Assembly: GCA_033851845.1 (NCBI GenBank)
Contig: JAWWOH010000106.1
Span: forward strand, 1 to 64,000
Reading direction: 5' to 3'
Origin: RYN-124 sp033851845
GTDB lineage: Bacteria > Actinomycetota > Actinomycetes > Mycobacteriales > SCTD01
DNA: 64,000 nt
A model generated the notes under the pieces. It ran no database searches and was not told the origin of the DNA. It was given only the letters and a program-made list of their open reading frames with translations. Every line of letters begins with the position of its first letter. Within the stretch, counting starts at the first letter, position 1. Positions 16,567-24,713 of this stretch are shown one piece after another. The translations under genes were made by a program, and so were the position numbers.

Positions 16567-17433
16567 ATGAGTGCGCTCCCGGCCCGGCCACCGGACGACC
16601 TGGTCCTGCGCCGGCCCGTGCTCGTGGCGGCGTTCGAGGGGTGGAACGACGCCGGCGACGCCGCCAGCTCGGCCATCGACCACCTCGAGGAGCACTGGGG
16701 CGCGCGGGCCGTCGCGGCCATCGACCCGGACGACTACTACGACTTCCAGGTCAACCGCCCGCAGGTGCAGCTGGTGGACGGCGTCACCCGCAAGGTGACC
16801 TGGCCGACGACCCGCGTCTCGGTCTGCAGCCCGCCGACGGCAGAGCGCGACGTGGTGCTCATTCGCGGGCTCGAGCCGAACATGCGGTGGCGGGGCTTCT
16901 GCGCGGAGCTGGTCGACATCGCCGACCAGCTCGACGTCGAGCTCGTCGTGACCCTGGGCGCGCTGCTCGCCGACAGCCCGCACACCCGGCCGGTGCCGGT
17001 GACCGGCACGACCTCCGATGCCAAGACCGCCGAGGCGCTCGGGCTCGAGTCGAGCAGGTACGAGGGGCCGACCGGGATCGTCGGCGTGTTCCAGGACGCC
17101 TGCATGCACGCGGGGATGACGTCGGTGTCCTTCTGGGCGGCGGTGCCGCACTACGTTGCGCAGCCGCCCTGCCCGAAGGCGACGGTGGCCCTGCTGCGGC
17201 GGATCGAGGACCTGCTCGACATCCCGGTGCCGCTGGGCGAGCTGCCCGAGCGGGCTCGGGCCTGGGAGCGGCAGGTCGACGAGCTCGCCGCCGAGGACTC
17301 CGACGTGGCGGAGTACATCGCCTCGCTCGAGGAGCGGGAGCCGGAGACCGACCTGCCCGAGGCCTCCGGCGACGCGATCGCCAAGGAGTTCGAGAGGTAC
17401 CTGCGCCGGCACGACGACGGCCCGCGTGGCTGA
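16567..17433 (+). CDS. PAC2 family protein
   Basis: 288-aa member of the PAC2 (proteasome assembly chaperone-like) family. It begins with VLVAAFEGWNDAGDAASSA and contains LIRGLEPNMRW and the conserved GVFQDACMHAGM segment. Actinobacterial members (M. tuberculosis Rv2125, from memory) have a purine-nucleoside-phosphorylase-like fold. A role in proteasome assembly is suggested by family name and genome context (mpa in the same window), not shown. The last codons form the left arm of a long hairpin that ends the gene. Confidence 0.9.
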   Translation: MSALPARPPDDLVLRRPVLVAAFEGWNDAGDAASSAIDHLEEHWGARAVAAIDPDDYYDFQVNRPQVQLVDGVTRKVTWPTTRVSVCSPPTAERDVVLIRGLEPNMRWRGFCAELVDIADQLDVELVVTLGALLADSPHTRPVPVTGTTSDAKTAEALGLESSRYEGPTGIVGVFQDACMHAGMTSVSFWAAVPHYVAQPPCPKATVALLRRIEDLLDIPVPLGELPERARAWERQVDELAAEDSDVAEYIASLEEREPETDLPEASGDAIAKEFERYLRRHDDGPRG

Positions 17434-17463
17434 GCGTCGCTGCTCAGCCACACGGGCCGTCGT
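17414..17463. terminator. Long hairpin between convergent PAC2 and WXG100 genes
   Basis: Arms 17414-17435 and 17442-17463 are reverse complements over 22 bp with one mismatch (C17425/A17452), separated by a 6-nt loop GTCGCT. The PAC2 stop codon lies inside the left arm. There is no T-run on either side, so this would be a GC-rich hairpin terminator of the actinobacterial kind, usable in both directions. The call rests on structure and position only. Confidence 0.7.
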
Positions 17464-17477
17464 ACCGCCTCGGGGAC

Positions 17478-17768
17478 CTACCGGAACGACACCGCGATCT
17501 GCTGCTCGGCCTGCGCGTAGGACTGACCGGCCTGCGTCATCAGCTGGCTGATGCCGTCGAGCGCGTGCTTGAGACCGGCCGCCGACCGCTGCCACTCGTC
17601 CCACAGGCTGGTGAAGCGCTGCGAGGCCTGGCCGGACCAGTCGCTGCCCATCAGGGGCGAGACCGTGTTGCCGAGCACCCGCAGCTGGCCCTCGATCTCG
17701 CTCGAGCCGCGCGACACCTGGCCGGCAAGGGTCTGGAGCTGCTCCGGGGTGACCTTGATACCGCTCAT
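17478..17768 (-). CDS. WXG100 family (ESAT-6-like) protein
   Basis: 96-aa all-helical protein with the central turn DWSGQAS (the WXG motif with X=Ser) at about residues 43-46 between two amphipathic helices. It has no signal peptide. These proteins dimerise and are normally substrates of ESX/type VII secretion. The start ATG at 17768 has a perfect AGGAGGA RBS. No second WXG100 gene, EccC ATPase or other ESX component occurs in the window, so it is an orphan here. It is preceded by mshC on the same strand, 106 nt away. Confidence 0.9.
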   Translation of the reverse strand: MSGIKVTPEQLQTLAGQVSRGSSEIEGQLRVLGNTVSPLMGSDWSGQASQRFTSLWDEWQRSAAGLKHALDGISQLMTQAGQSYAQAEQQIAVSFR

Positions 17769-17874
17769 CGCGTTGTCCTCCTGTCGTGGCCCGGACTCCC
17801 CGCGCCGTCGAGAACGGACGCTAGAGATCTGGGGACAGCCGCAGCGGCGCGCGCACAAATCTGTGGATAACGGG

Positions 17875-19095
17875 CTAGAGGTCGACGCCGAGCAGGGCGT
17901 CGACCGTTGCCCGCACCAGTGCGGGGGCGGCGTCGTCGGACCCCTCTGCTGCGCACCAGCCGTCGACGGCAGCCAGCGCGGCCGGCGTGTCCAGGTCGGC
18001 CGCGATGGCCCCGCGGACGGCGGTCAGCAGCGCGTCGCCAGGCGGCCCGGCGGGACGGGCGACCCCCGCCGACCAGCGCTCCAACCGGGCGCGACCGGCC
18101 TCGAGGGCATCGCCAACCCACATCCGGTCGGACCGGTAGTGGTCGGCAAGCAGCGCCAGCCGGATGGACCGCGGGTCCGCGCCGGCCGCGAGCAGGCGCG
18201 AGACGAAGACCAGGTTGCCGCGCGACTTGGACATCTTCTCGCCGTCCAGGCCCACCATCCCCGCGTGCACGTAGACGCGGGCGAACGGCCAGACGCCGGT
18301 GGCGGCCTCGGCCTCGATCGCCGAGTGCTCGTGGTGCGGGAAGACCAGGTCGGATCCCCCGCCCTGCACGTCCATGGTCGGCCCGAGCCGATTCAGCGCG
18401 ATGGCGGCGCACTCGACGTGCCAGCCCGGCCGCCCACGGCCCACCGGTGACTCCCAGGCCGGCTCACCAGGGCGCTCCGCCCGCCACAGCAGCGCGTCGA
18501 GGGCGTCCTTCTTGCCGGCCCGATCCGGATCGCCGCCGTGCTCGGCGAAGAGCGCCAGCATCGCCTTGCGGTCGAGGCCGCTGACCGCCCCGAACCGGGC
18601 GGAGCCGGCCACCGGGAAGTACAGGTCACCGTCGACGTCGTACGCCGCCCCCTGATCACGCAGCGTCACCACCAGGTCGGCGATCTCCCCCATCGCCTCG
18701 ACCGCCCCGATGTAGTGGTCCGGCGGCAGCACGCGCAGGGCCGTCATGTCCTCGCGGAACAGCTGCGTGTCCCGCTCGGCGATGGCGGTCCAGTCGACGC
18801 CGTCCCGCTCGGCCCGCTCGAGCAGCGGGTCGTCGATGTCGGTGACGTTCTGGACGTACAGAACGGTCAATCCGGCGTCCCGCCACGCTCGGTTGAGCGT
18901 GTCGAAGGCGAGGTACGTCGCCGCGTGGCCCAGGTGCGTGGCGTCGTACGGCGTGATGCCGCAGACGTAGAGGCGGGCCGTTCCGCCGTCGGGACGCGAC
19001 GCGACCAGACCGCGGGTGGCGGTGTCGTGCAGGCGCAGCGGCGGGCGCGGACCGGCCGGCAGGCGCGGCACCGGGGGCGCCGGCCAGGACTTCAC
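17875..19095 (-). CDS. mshC: Cysteine:1D-myo-inositol 2-amino-2-deoxy-glucopyranoside ligase MshC
   Basis: Joins L-Cys to GlcN-Ins in mycothiol biosynthesis using ATP. It is a cysteinyl-tRNA-synthetase-like enzyme of about 406 aa. The N-terminal SWPAPPVPRLP and CGITPYDATHLGHA (zinc Cys plus HIGH-like motif THLGHA) separate MshC from CysS. Further marks are NVTDIDDPLLERA, GWHVECAAIA (zinc ligand), FPHHEHS and the KMSKSRGN loop. The frame runs back to 19179, but GTG 19095 gives the family N-terminus. It supports mycothiol as the organism's thiol. Confidence 0.95.
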   Translation of the reverse strand: MKSWPAPPVPRLPAGPRPPLRLHDTATRGLVASRPDGGTARLYVCGITPYDATHLGHAATYLAFDTLNRAWRDAGLTVLYVQNVTDIDDPLLERAERDGVDWTAIAERDTQLFREDMTALRVLPPDHYIGAVEAMGEIADLVVTLRDQGAAYDVDGDLYFPVAGSARFGAVSGLDRKAMLALFAEHGGDPDRAGKKDALDALLWRAERPGEPAWESPVGRGRPGWHVECAAIALNRLGPTMDVQGGGSDLVFPHHEHSAIEAEAATGVWPFARVYVHAGMVGLDGEKMSKSRGNLVFVSRLLAAGADPRSIRLALLADHYRSDRMWVGDALEAGRARLERWSAGVARPAGPPGDALLTAVRGAIAADLDTPAALAAVDGWCAAEGSDDAAPALVRATVDALLGVDL

Positions 19096-19192
19096 GGGGC
19101 CAACCTTACCGAGCCGCTTGTGGTAACTGTACGTAGTAAATTCACCCGTTCGGCGTACACGGTAGTCACGAAGAGTCACCGACGACTACAGC

Positions 19193-20023
19193 ATGTCACC
19201 GAGAGGTCTCCGCCGCACCGCCCTCGCCGTTGCGACGTCCGCCGCCACCGTGCTGGCACCGATGGCCCTCACGACGACCACCGTCGCCGCCGCGCCCGCC
19301 GCCCACACCCTGATGGGGATGTCGGACGTCGAGGCCGACATGGGCTGGCTCCCGCCGACGACCTCCCCCGTCGTCGCGTCCGCCCCGACGGCCAGCACCA
19401 TCAAGCTGCCGGCGCTGACCTCCGCGTCGTACCGCTTCTCCTCCATCCTCGACGGCCAGCCGGTGCGCTGGAACCCTTGCGAGGCCATCCACTGGAAGGC
19501 CAACGTGGCGCGCGGTCCGGTCGGCGGTCTCGACGTCCTCAAGGCGGCCGTCGCCCACATCGCCACCGTCACCGGCACGAGCTGGGTGTACGACGGCGCG
19601 ACGACCACCACGCCGGGCACCGGCTACCTGCCGACCACGCCCTCCAACACGAACAAGCCGGTCGTCATCGGCTGGACGGACGGCACCGCCAGCGACCTGC
19701 TGCGTGGCAAGCCGGCCCAGGTCCTCGGGATGACCCGCACGGTGTGGTTCGGCGTGGACGACGGCATGGGGCACCGGGTCGCGGCGACCCGCGCCGCCGT
19801 CGTGGCGCTCGACCGGACCGACAAGCTGCCGCTGCGCGGCGTGCAGTCCTGGAGCGCGACTGCGCTGCACGAGCTCGGTCACGTCATGGGCCTGGACCAC
19901 CCCGCCGACACCCACCAGCTGATGGCGGCCACCCTGCCGAACGTCAGCAGCCTGCAGACCGGCGACAACACCGGCCTGACCCGCCTCGGCCGGGCCGCCG
20001 GCTGCGTCAACGTCCCGGCGTAA
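19193..20023 (+). CDS. Secreted matrixin-like zinc metalloprotease
   Basis: 276 aa with an N-terminal signal peptide (RRTALAVATSAATVLAPMAL, ending near AAAPAA). The zincin site HELGHVMGLDH near residue 228 matches HEXXHXXGXXH, and an LMAATLPN stretch supplies a Met-turn candidate. The region before it (PVRWNPCEAIHWK, then LDVLKAAVAHIATVTG) matches the peptidase M10-like propeptide-less family found in many actinobacteria. It is probably exported and cleaves extracellular proteins or peptides; the substrate is unknown. It ends 3 nt before a convergent membrane-protein gene. Confidence 0.87.
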   Translation: MSPRGLRRTALAVATSAATVLAPMALTTTTVAAAPAAHTLMGMSDVEADMGWLPPTTSPVVASAPTASTIKLPALTSASYRFSSILDGQPVRWNPCEAIHWKANVARGPVGGLDVLKAAVAHIATVTGTSWVYDGATTTTPGTGYLPTTPSNTNKPVVIGWTDGTASDLLRGKPAQVLGMTRTVWFGVDDGMGHRVAATRAAVVALDRTDKLPLRGVQSWSATALHELGHVMGLDHPADTHQLMAATLPNVSSLQTGDNTGLTRLGRAAGCVNVPA

Positions 20024-20026
20024 CCC

Positions 20027-20590
20027 CTACGCGGTAACCGGCTTGGTGAACGGGATCGCAGAGGCGATCCCGACGAGCGACCCGATCACGACGATCACGA
20101 CGGCCCCCGCGCCGGATGGCTTTCCGACCATCACGAACACGACGGACGCGATGGCCGCGGTCGTGAAGTGCGAGCCGATCCACACGCCCTTGTCGGCCAG
20201 CACGGCCCGGGTGCTCGCATCGACGGGGCCGTCCGGGACGCCCTCGAGCTTGCCTGCCATCACCTTGGCGCCCCGGCCGATGACGGCGCCGCCGACGGCC
20301 TCGACGACGACCAGGGTCACGATCGCCGTGATCACCCAGCCGTCGCTCCAGTGGAACTTCTCGTCGTGCGGCGAGATCTGGATCAGGTAGGCACCGAACA
20401 CGAACAGCAGGATCGCCGCGACCGGAAACAGCGGACCGACCTTGTCCAGAATGGGCAGGTGGGTGCGGACTTGCTGCATGGTGCTCGCGTTGCGCAGCCG
20501 GAACATCGTCGTGTGCGCGACGGCCGCGACGCCGAAGCCGATGATCACGGCCAGGATGTGCAGGGACAGGACGACTTCGTACTGGCTCAT
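20027..20590 (-). CDS. Small polytopic membrane protein (DUF2269-like)
   Basis: 187 aa with about four TM segments: SLHILAVIIGFGVAAVAH, VGPLFPVAAILLFVFGAYLI, VITAIVTLVVVEAVGGAVIG and a C-terminal hydrophobic stretch. Histidines at the first TM and after the second resemble the DUF2269 group of uncharacterised integral membrane proteins. ATG 20590 starts directly at MSQYEVVLSLHI. It lies downstream of the SCO1664-type gene on the same strand (48 nt). The function is unknown. Confidence 0.72.
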   Translation of the reverse strand: MSQYEVVLSLHILAVIIGFGVAAVAHTTMFRLRNASTMQQVRTHLPILDKVGPLFPVAAILLFVFGAYLIQISPHDEKFHWSDGWVITAIVTLVVVEAVGGAVIGRGAKVMAGKLEGVPDGPVDASTRAVLADKGVWIGSHFTTAAIASVVFVMVGKPSGAGAVVIVVIGSLVGIASAIPFTKPVTA

Positions 20591-20638
20591 GCGGTTGACC
20601 CCCAGGGACGGTGTGCCCGGCAGTCTGGCACCGGGTCG

Positions 20639-21355
20639 CTAGAAAGGCGGCCAGGGGATCGCCGGCCAGTCCTCGGACGGCTCCGGGTGGAGCCGCGTCT
20701 CCAGCAGCCGGTCGACCCGACGAATCGTGGCCCGCACCTCGCGTCGCGTCAGGTGCTCGTGCAGCCCGTCCCCCAGCGCGCCCTCGAGCGAGGCCCGCAG
20801 CCGGGACAGCACCTCGACCGCCTCGTCGGTCAGGGGCAGGCCGCGCCACTGCCACAGCAGCGTGCGCAGCTTGTCCTCCGACGAGAAGCAGACGCCGTGG
20901 TCGACGCCGCGCACCCGCCCGTCGCGCGGCAGCAGGTGCCCGCCCTTGCGGTCCGCGTTGTTGACCACGGCGTCGAACACCGCCATCCGCCGGAGGTCCG
21001 GGTGATCGCTGCGGGCCAGCGCAGCCAGGTCGACGGACTCGTCGACGTCGATCCAGAGCTGGCACATGCCCGGCCCGAACGGGCCGTCCCGCATGACGGT
21101 GGGCGGGACCAGGTCCCAGCCGGTCGCCACCGACACGAGGTACGCCGACACCTCCCGTCCCGCCAACGTCCCGTCCGGGAAGTCCCACAGCGGCCGCTCA
21201 CCCTGGATCGGCTTGTAGACGCAGGCGGCGACCACATCGTCGAGCGTGACGCCGCAGTACAGCGTGGCGTTGCTCGCGTCGATGAGCCGGCCCTCGATCT
21301 CCAGATCGCCGTCGCACAGCAGGCGCAGGGCCTGCGCGTGGTCGACGGCGCTCAG
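20639..21355 (-). CDS. SCO1664 family protein (PI3/4-kinase-like), start disrupted
   Basis: Matches the TIGR03843-type family: ACVYKPIQGERPLWDFPDGTLAGREV, MCQLWIDVDE and VNNADRKGGHLL (catalytic-loop-like N-ADRKGGH). The family is distantly related to phosphatidylinositol kinases and HipA-like kinases, and its function is not established. No ATG, GTG or TTG lies in frame before the conserved start; 20639-21355 begins at a CTG. A GTG at 21381 overlaps the DUF3090 stop (GTGA) but is out of frame. One extra G in the G4 run (plus-strand C at 21363-21366) would join it and give 247 aa starting MSRPTGGQSLSAVDH. It is probably coupled to DUF3090. Confidence 0.78.
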   Translation of the reverse strand: MSAVDHAQALRLLCDGDLEIEGRLIDASNATLYCGVTLDDVVAACVYKPIQGERPLWDFPDGTLAGREVSAYLVSVATGWDLVPPTVMRDGPFGPGMCQLWIDVDESVDLAALARSDHPDLRRMAVFDAVVNNADRKGGHLLPRDGRVRGVDHGVCFSSEDKLRTLLWQWRGLPLTDEAVEVLSRLRASLEGALGDGLHEHLTRREVRATIRRVDRLLETRLHPEPSEDWPAIPWPPF

Positions 21356-21377
21356 CGACTGTCCCCGGTTGGCCGGC

Positions 21378-21938
21378 TCACCGGCGGTGGCCGTTCTGGC
21401 GGGGGCAGATGTGCCCCTCCGGGTCGAGCGGCAGACCGCAGAGCGGGCACGGCGGCCGGCCGGCAGCGACGACCCGCTCGGCCCGCTTGATGAAGGCCCG
21501 GGCCGCGTCGGCGGTGATCCGGACCCGCACCGCATCGGGTCCCTCGTCGACGTCGGACAGCGGCTCGACGAGATCCTCCTCGTTCTCGGCCTCCTGCTGG
21601 GCGAGGGCCTCGATGACGACGAGCTCGTCGTCGCCGTCCCAGGCCAGCCCCATGCTCCCGACCCGGAACTCCTCCTCGATCGGCGTGTCGAGCGGCGCGG
21701 TGTCCTCGAGTTCCTTGGGAGCAACGGCCGGTACCTCGCCGGCACCGCGTCGGCGTACCTCCTCAAGCAGCTCCTCGAGGCGCTCGGCGAGGATCGCCAC
21801 CTGCACCTTCTCCAGCGCGACCGAGACGATCCGGCCGCCGCCACTGGCCTGCAGGTAGAACGTCCGCTCCCCCGGCTGGCCGACCGTGCCCGCGACGAAC
21901 CGCTCCGGCGGGTCGAAGACGAAGAGCTGGCGGGGCAC
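21378..21938 (-). CDS. DUF3090 family protein (TIGR03847 type)
   Basis: 186 aa starting MPRQLFVFDPPERFVAGTVGQPG, with FYLQASGGGRIVSVALEK in the first third. A C-terminal zinc-ribbon-like pair of motifs (CPLCGLPLDPEGHICPRQNGH) follows. The family is restricted to actinobacteria and always found with the phosphomutase and SCO1664 genes; its biochemical role is unknown. It starts 25 nt after the phosphomutase stop and ends at a GTGA overlap with the next gene's expected start, so the three are one operon. Confidence 0.9.
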   Translation of the reverse strand: MPRQLFVFDPPERFVAGTVGQPGERTFYLQASGGGRIVSVALEKVQVAILAERLEELLEEVRRRGAGEVPAVAPKELEDTAPLDTPIEEEFRVGSMGLAWDGDDELVVIEALAQQEAENEEDLVEPLSDVDEGPDAVRVRITADAARAFIKRAERVVAAGRPPCPLCGLPLDPEGHICPRQNGHRR

Positions 21939-21963
21939 CCGAAAACCCTATGTCCCCGAGTCT

Positions 21964-22650
21964 CTACAGGCCGGTGCCGCCACCGACGGGTGCGTCGCTG
22001 CTCTCCTTGCGCCGGCGCTTCTTCTTCGGCGGGATCAGGTCGGCGACACCGCCGCCGGTGTCGTTGACGCGCACGACGAACGGGCGCAGCTCCGTGTAGC
22101 GGATCACGGTGACGGAGCAGGGGTCGACGAAGATCCGCTGGAACTGGTCCAGGTGCACGCCGAGGGCGTCCGCGACGATCGCCTTGATGACGTCGCCGTG
22201 CGAGCAGGCCAGCCAGGTGGCATCCGCTCCGAGCTGGGCGTTCCAGGCGCGTACGGCGGCGACGGCGCGGTTCTGCGTCTCCCGCAGCGGCTCGCCACCC
22301 TCACCCGGGAACGTCACCGCGGACGGGTGGTTCTGCACGACCTTCCACAGCGGGTCCTTGGCCAGCTCCTTGAGCGGCCGGCCGGTCCAGTCGCCGTAGC
22401 GGCACTCCCCCAGCCGGTCGTCGACCTCCACCTGCTGGTCGCGGCCGGCGGCGATCGCAGCGGCTGTGTCGAGGCAGCGGTCCAGCGGGCTGGAGACGAT
22501 GGCGGCGAAGGGGACCTCGCGCAGCCGCTCCGCGACTGCCGCGGCCTGCTGCTGGCCGCGCTCGTCGAGGTGCAGCCCAGGCGTCCAGCCGGCCAGGACC
22601 GGGCCGGTCATGGCGGTCAGCCCGTGCCGTACCAGGACGACGGTCGTCAT
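21964..22650 (-). CDS. Histidine phosphatase (MSMEG_4193-type phosphomutase family)
   Basis: 228 aa. The RHG motif VLVRHGLTAMT opens the protein, the second catalytic region is LGECRYGDWTGRPLKEL, and the distal His lies in LACSHGDVIKAI. This is the TIGR03848-type subgroup. It has a basic tail (PPKKKRRRKE). ATG 22650 is chosen although the frame runs to 22770, because the RHG motif starts six residues in, as in relatives. It is the first gene of a three-gene unit with DUF3090 and SCO1664. The substrate is undefined. Confidence 0.9.
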   Translation of the reverse strand: MTTVVLVRHGLTAMTGPVLAGWTPGLHLDERGQQQAAAVAERLREVPFAAIVSSPLDRCLDTAAAIAAGRDQQVEVDDRLGECRYGDWTGRPLKELAKDPLWKVVQNHPSAVTFPGEGGEPLRETQNRAVAAVRAWNAQLGADATWLACSHGDVIKAIVADALGVHLDQFQRIFVDPCSVTVIRYTELRPFVVRVNDTGGGVADLIPPKKKRRRKESSDAPVGGGTGL

Positions 22651-22735
22651 GGGGTGTGACCTTAGGCGCAGCAGGACTTCCGCCCGTGCGGCGAACGAAG
22701 TGCTTGAGCTGCCCACCACTGACCCGGAGTGTTCT

Positions 22736-22978
22736 GTGCTCCCCCTCAGCAAGCCCCTCGTCGTCGGCACCGCCCTCGCGCTGACCGGTCTGGCCCGTCG
22801 CGATGCTCAACCCCGCCGACGGCCCGGCCGCGACGGTCGTCGTCTCGGTGGCGACTACGCGCCGAAGTCGCTGTTCAGCGTCAGCGGGACGACGCTGCAG
22901 GGCATGCCGACGTACAGCTACAACGCCGCCGCCGAGCAGGTCGACGCGACGCCGCCGTTCACGTTCACGGCGAAGTAG
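22736..22978 (+). pseudogene. Small secreted-protein gene with two compensating frameshifts
   Basis: GTG 22736 (with CGGAG upstream) starts a signal-peptide-like LPLSKPLVVGTALALTGLA. The plausible coding then moves to another frame (AMLNPADGPAATVVVSV) and returns to the first frame for DYAPKSLFSVSGTTLQGMP to the stop. Removing one C from CCC at 22794-22796 and adding one G at GG 22850-22851 restores a continuous secreted protein of about 80 aa. The unedited frame is Arg-rich and unconvincing in the middle. It is either a decayed gene or a site of homopolymer errors. The family is not recognised. Confidence 0.5.
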
Positions 22979-22983
22979 CCGGT

Positions 22984-23640
22984 TCAGCCCCTCAGGACGT
23001 TGACCGCCCTGGCGGCGACGAGGCCCACGGTGAGCAGTGACACGAGTGACTGCGAGCCCATCAGGAGCTTCGCCCGGCGGGTCAGCGGCATCGTGTCGGT
23101 GGGGCTGAACGCCGTTGACGACGTCAGCGAGACGAACAGGTAGTCGAGGAAGTCCGGCCGCCAGTCGGGCGGGGCGCTCTCGGGTGCGGTGTTCTGCGGG
23201 AACTGCAGATCGGCGAACGCCGGGGCGGGCCGGGCCCCGACCCGGCCGAGCGGTCCACCCCGGTCGAGCTCCCAGTACAGCAACCCGAAGACGACTGTGT
23301 TGGTCAGCCACACGGCAGCGGCGGCACCGAGCAGCGTCGCGCCGTCGCTGAACCCGCCGTCGACCAGCTTGCGCACCAGCAGCACGAGCGACGCGCCGTT
23401 CACAGCGGCCACCGAGCCGATGGCGGCCAGCGCCAGCAGCCGCAGGTCCTTGGACCCCGGATGCAGCCGCTTCGGGTCGGCGCCGACCAGTGCGGCGATG
23501 AGCAGGCCCTCGATCGCGGGCAGCACGTAGTTCGGTCCGGGCAGCAGCGAGTCGGGCAGGAGCAGCTGCGCACCGACGACCGCCAGCACGGTGAACGCGG
23601 CCGGCCAGCGGGTCTCGCCGCGGACCTTCTTGGCGGTCAG
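22984..23640 (-). CDS. Membrane protein with potassium-channel-like C-terminus, probable CTG start
   Basis: About 218 aa. A basic N-terminus (TAKKVRGETRWPAAF) precedes four or five TM segments and a C-terminal pore-like stretch YLFVSLTSSTAFSPTDTMPLT. That stretch resembles the Ion_trans_2-like region of actinobacterial DUF1345-type proteins. The frame has no standard start before the conserved basic segment. CTG 23640 overlaps the corA stop as CTGA, matching the TTGA and ATGA overlaps earlier in this operon. A GTG at 23589 would remove the N-terminus. It is probably an ion-conducting or sensing membrane protein; the function is not proven. Confidence 0.7.
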   Translation of the reverse strand: MTAKKVRGETRWPAAFTVLAVVGAQLLLPDSLLPGPNYVLPAIEGLLIAALVGADPKRLHPGSKDLRLLALAAIGSVAAVNGASLVLLVRKLVDGGFSDGATLLGAAAAVWLTNTVVFGLLYWELDRGGPLGRVGARPAPAFADLQFPQNTAPESAPPDWRPDFLDYLFVSLTSSTAFSPTDTMPLTRRAKLLMGSQSLVSLLTVGLVAARAVNVLRG

Positions 23641-24713
23641 AGCCAGCCGCGCTTCTTGAAGCCGGCGTACAGGCCCCCGGTGAGCACCAGCAGGACGGCC
23701 ACCGACGTGTAGAAGCCGTGCTTCTCGCCGAAGCCGGGATAGGGAACGTTCTGCCCGTAGAAGCCGGTGACGGCGGTCGTGACGGCGAGGATCGCGGCCC
23801 AGGCGGTGAGCTGCTTCATGACCTCGTTCAGCCGGTTTCCCTGCAGGGTCAGGTTGGTCTCGAGGATGGTCGACACCAGGTCGCGCAGGCTCTCGGTCCA
23901 CTCCGCGGCGCGGAGCACATGGTCGTAGACGTCCTGGTAGTACGGCGCCATCCGCGCGTCGACGATGGAGATGTCGCGACGCAGCAGCGTGTTGACGACC
24001 TCCCGCATGGGCAGCACGACGCGCCGCAGCAGCACGAGCGACTTGCGCATCTGGAAGCTCCGGACCTGCAACTCGCGCGATCGGGGGTTGGCGTCGAAAA
24101 GCACGTCCTCGAGGCTCTCGAGCTCCTCGTCGAGGCGCTGCACCGCGTCGAAGTGACCGTCGACGAGGAGGTCGAGCAGCCCGTGGAGGAGGTAGCCGAC
24201 GCCGGAGACCGCGTTGTCGCGCGAGCTGTCCCATCGCTCCAGCAAGGGCACGAGATCCAGATCGGGGCTCTTGCGGACCGTGACGAGGGCGCGCGGTGTG
24301 ATGAAGGCCGCCACCTCGCTCACCGACAGCTCCGCCGTCTTCTCGTCGAGTCGCGCGACGTACGACGAGAGGAACATGTGGTCCTCATAGTGGTCCAGCT
24401 TCGGTCGCTGGCTCTCGTTGAGGGCGTCCTCAACAGCGAGCTCGTGCAGCTCGAGCTCTTCGACGATGACGTCGAGGTCGGACCGGGTGGGCTGCTCCAG
24501 GTCGAGCCAGACCACCGTGTCGCGCTTGGCCAGGTAGTCGCTGATCTGCTCCACCGGGAAGCCCTCGGCGAGGAGCTTGCCCGCGCGGTAGACGCGGGTG
24601 TGCGCCTCGCACGACGTCGGCGAGTCGGCGCGACAGGCAGCGACCGGGTGCTGGGCCGCCGGCTTCGGGGCGGCCTTCTTGACAGCGACCTTCCTGGTCG
24701 GCGCCGGGCTCAT
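23637..24713 (-). CDS. CorA-family metal-ion transporter
   Basis: 358 aa. An Ala/Lys-rich N-terminus and a long acidic cytosolic domain (VEDALNESQRPKLDHYEDHMFL, then a helical stalk with the LRRRDISIVDARM region) lead to two C-terminal TMs. The CorA signature that follows TM1 reads YGQNVPYPGF rather than YGMN: the central Met is Gln. This GxN variant occurs in some actinobacterial homologues and might alter ion choice. The ATG overlaps the uppP stop (ATGA). It is probably Mg2+ or another divalent cation transport at the inner membrane. Confidence 0.9.
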   Translation of the reverse strand: MSPAPTRKVAVKKAAPKPAAQHPVAACRADSPTSCEAHTRVYRAGKLLAEGFPVEQISDYLAKRDTVVWLDLEQPTRSDLDVIVEELELHELAVEDALNESQRPKLDHYEDHMFLSSYVARLDEKTAELSVSEVAAFITPRALVTVRKSPDLDLVPLLERWDSSRDNAVSGVGYLLHGLLDLLVDGHFDAVQRLDEELESLEDVLFDANPRSRELQVRSFQMRKSLVLLRRVVLPMREVVNTLLRRDISIVDARMAPYYQDVYDHVLRAAEWTESLRDLVSTILETNLTLQGNRLNEVMKQLTAWAAILAVTTAVTGFYGQNVPYPGFGEKHGFYTSVAVLLVLTGGLYAGFKKRGWL

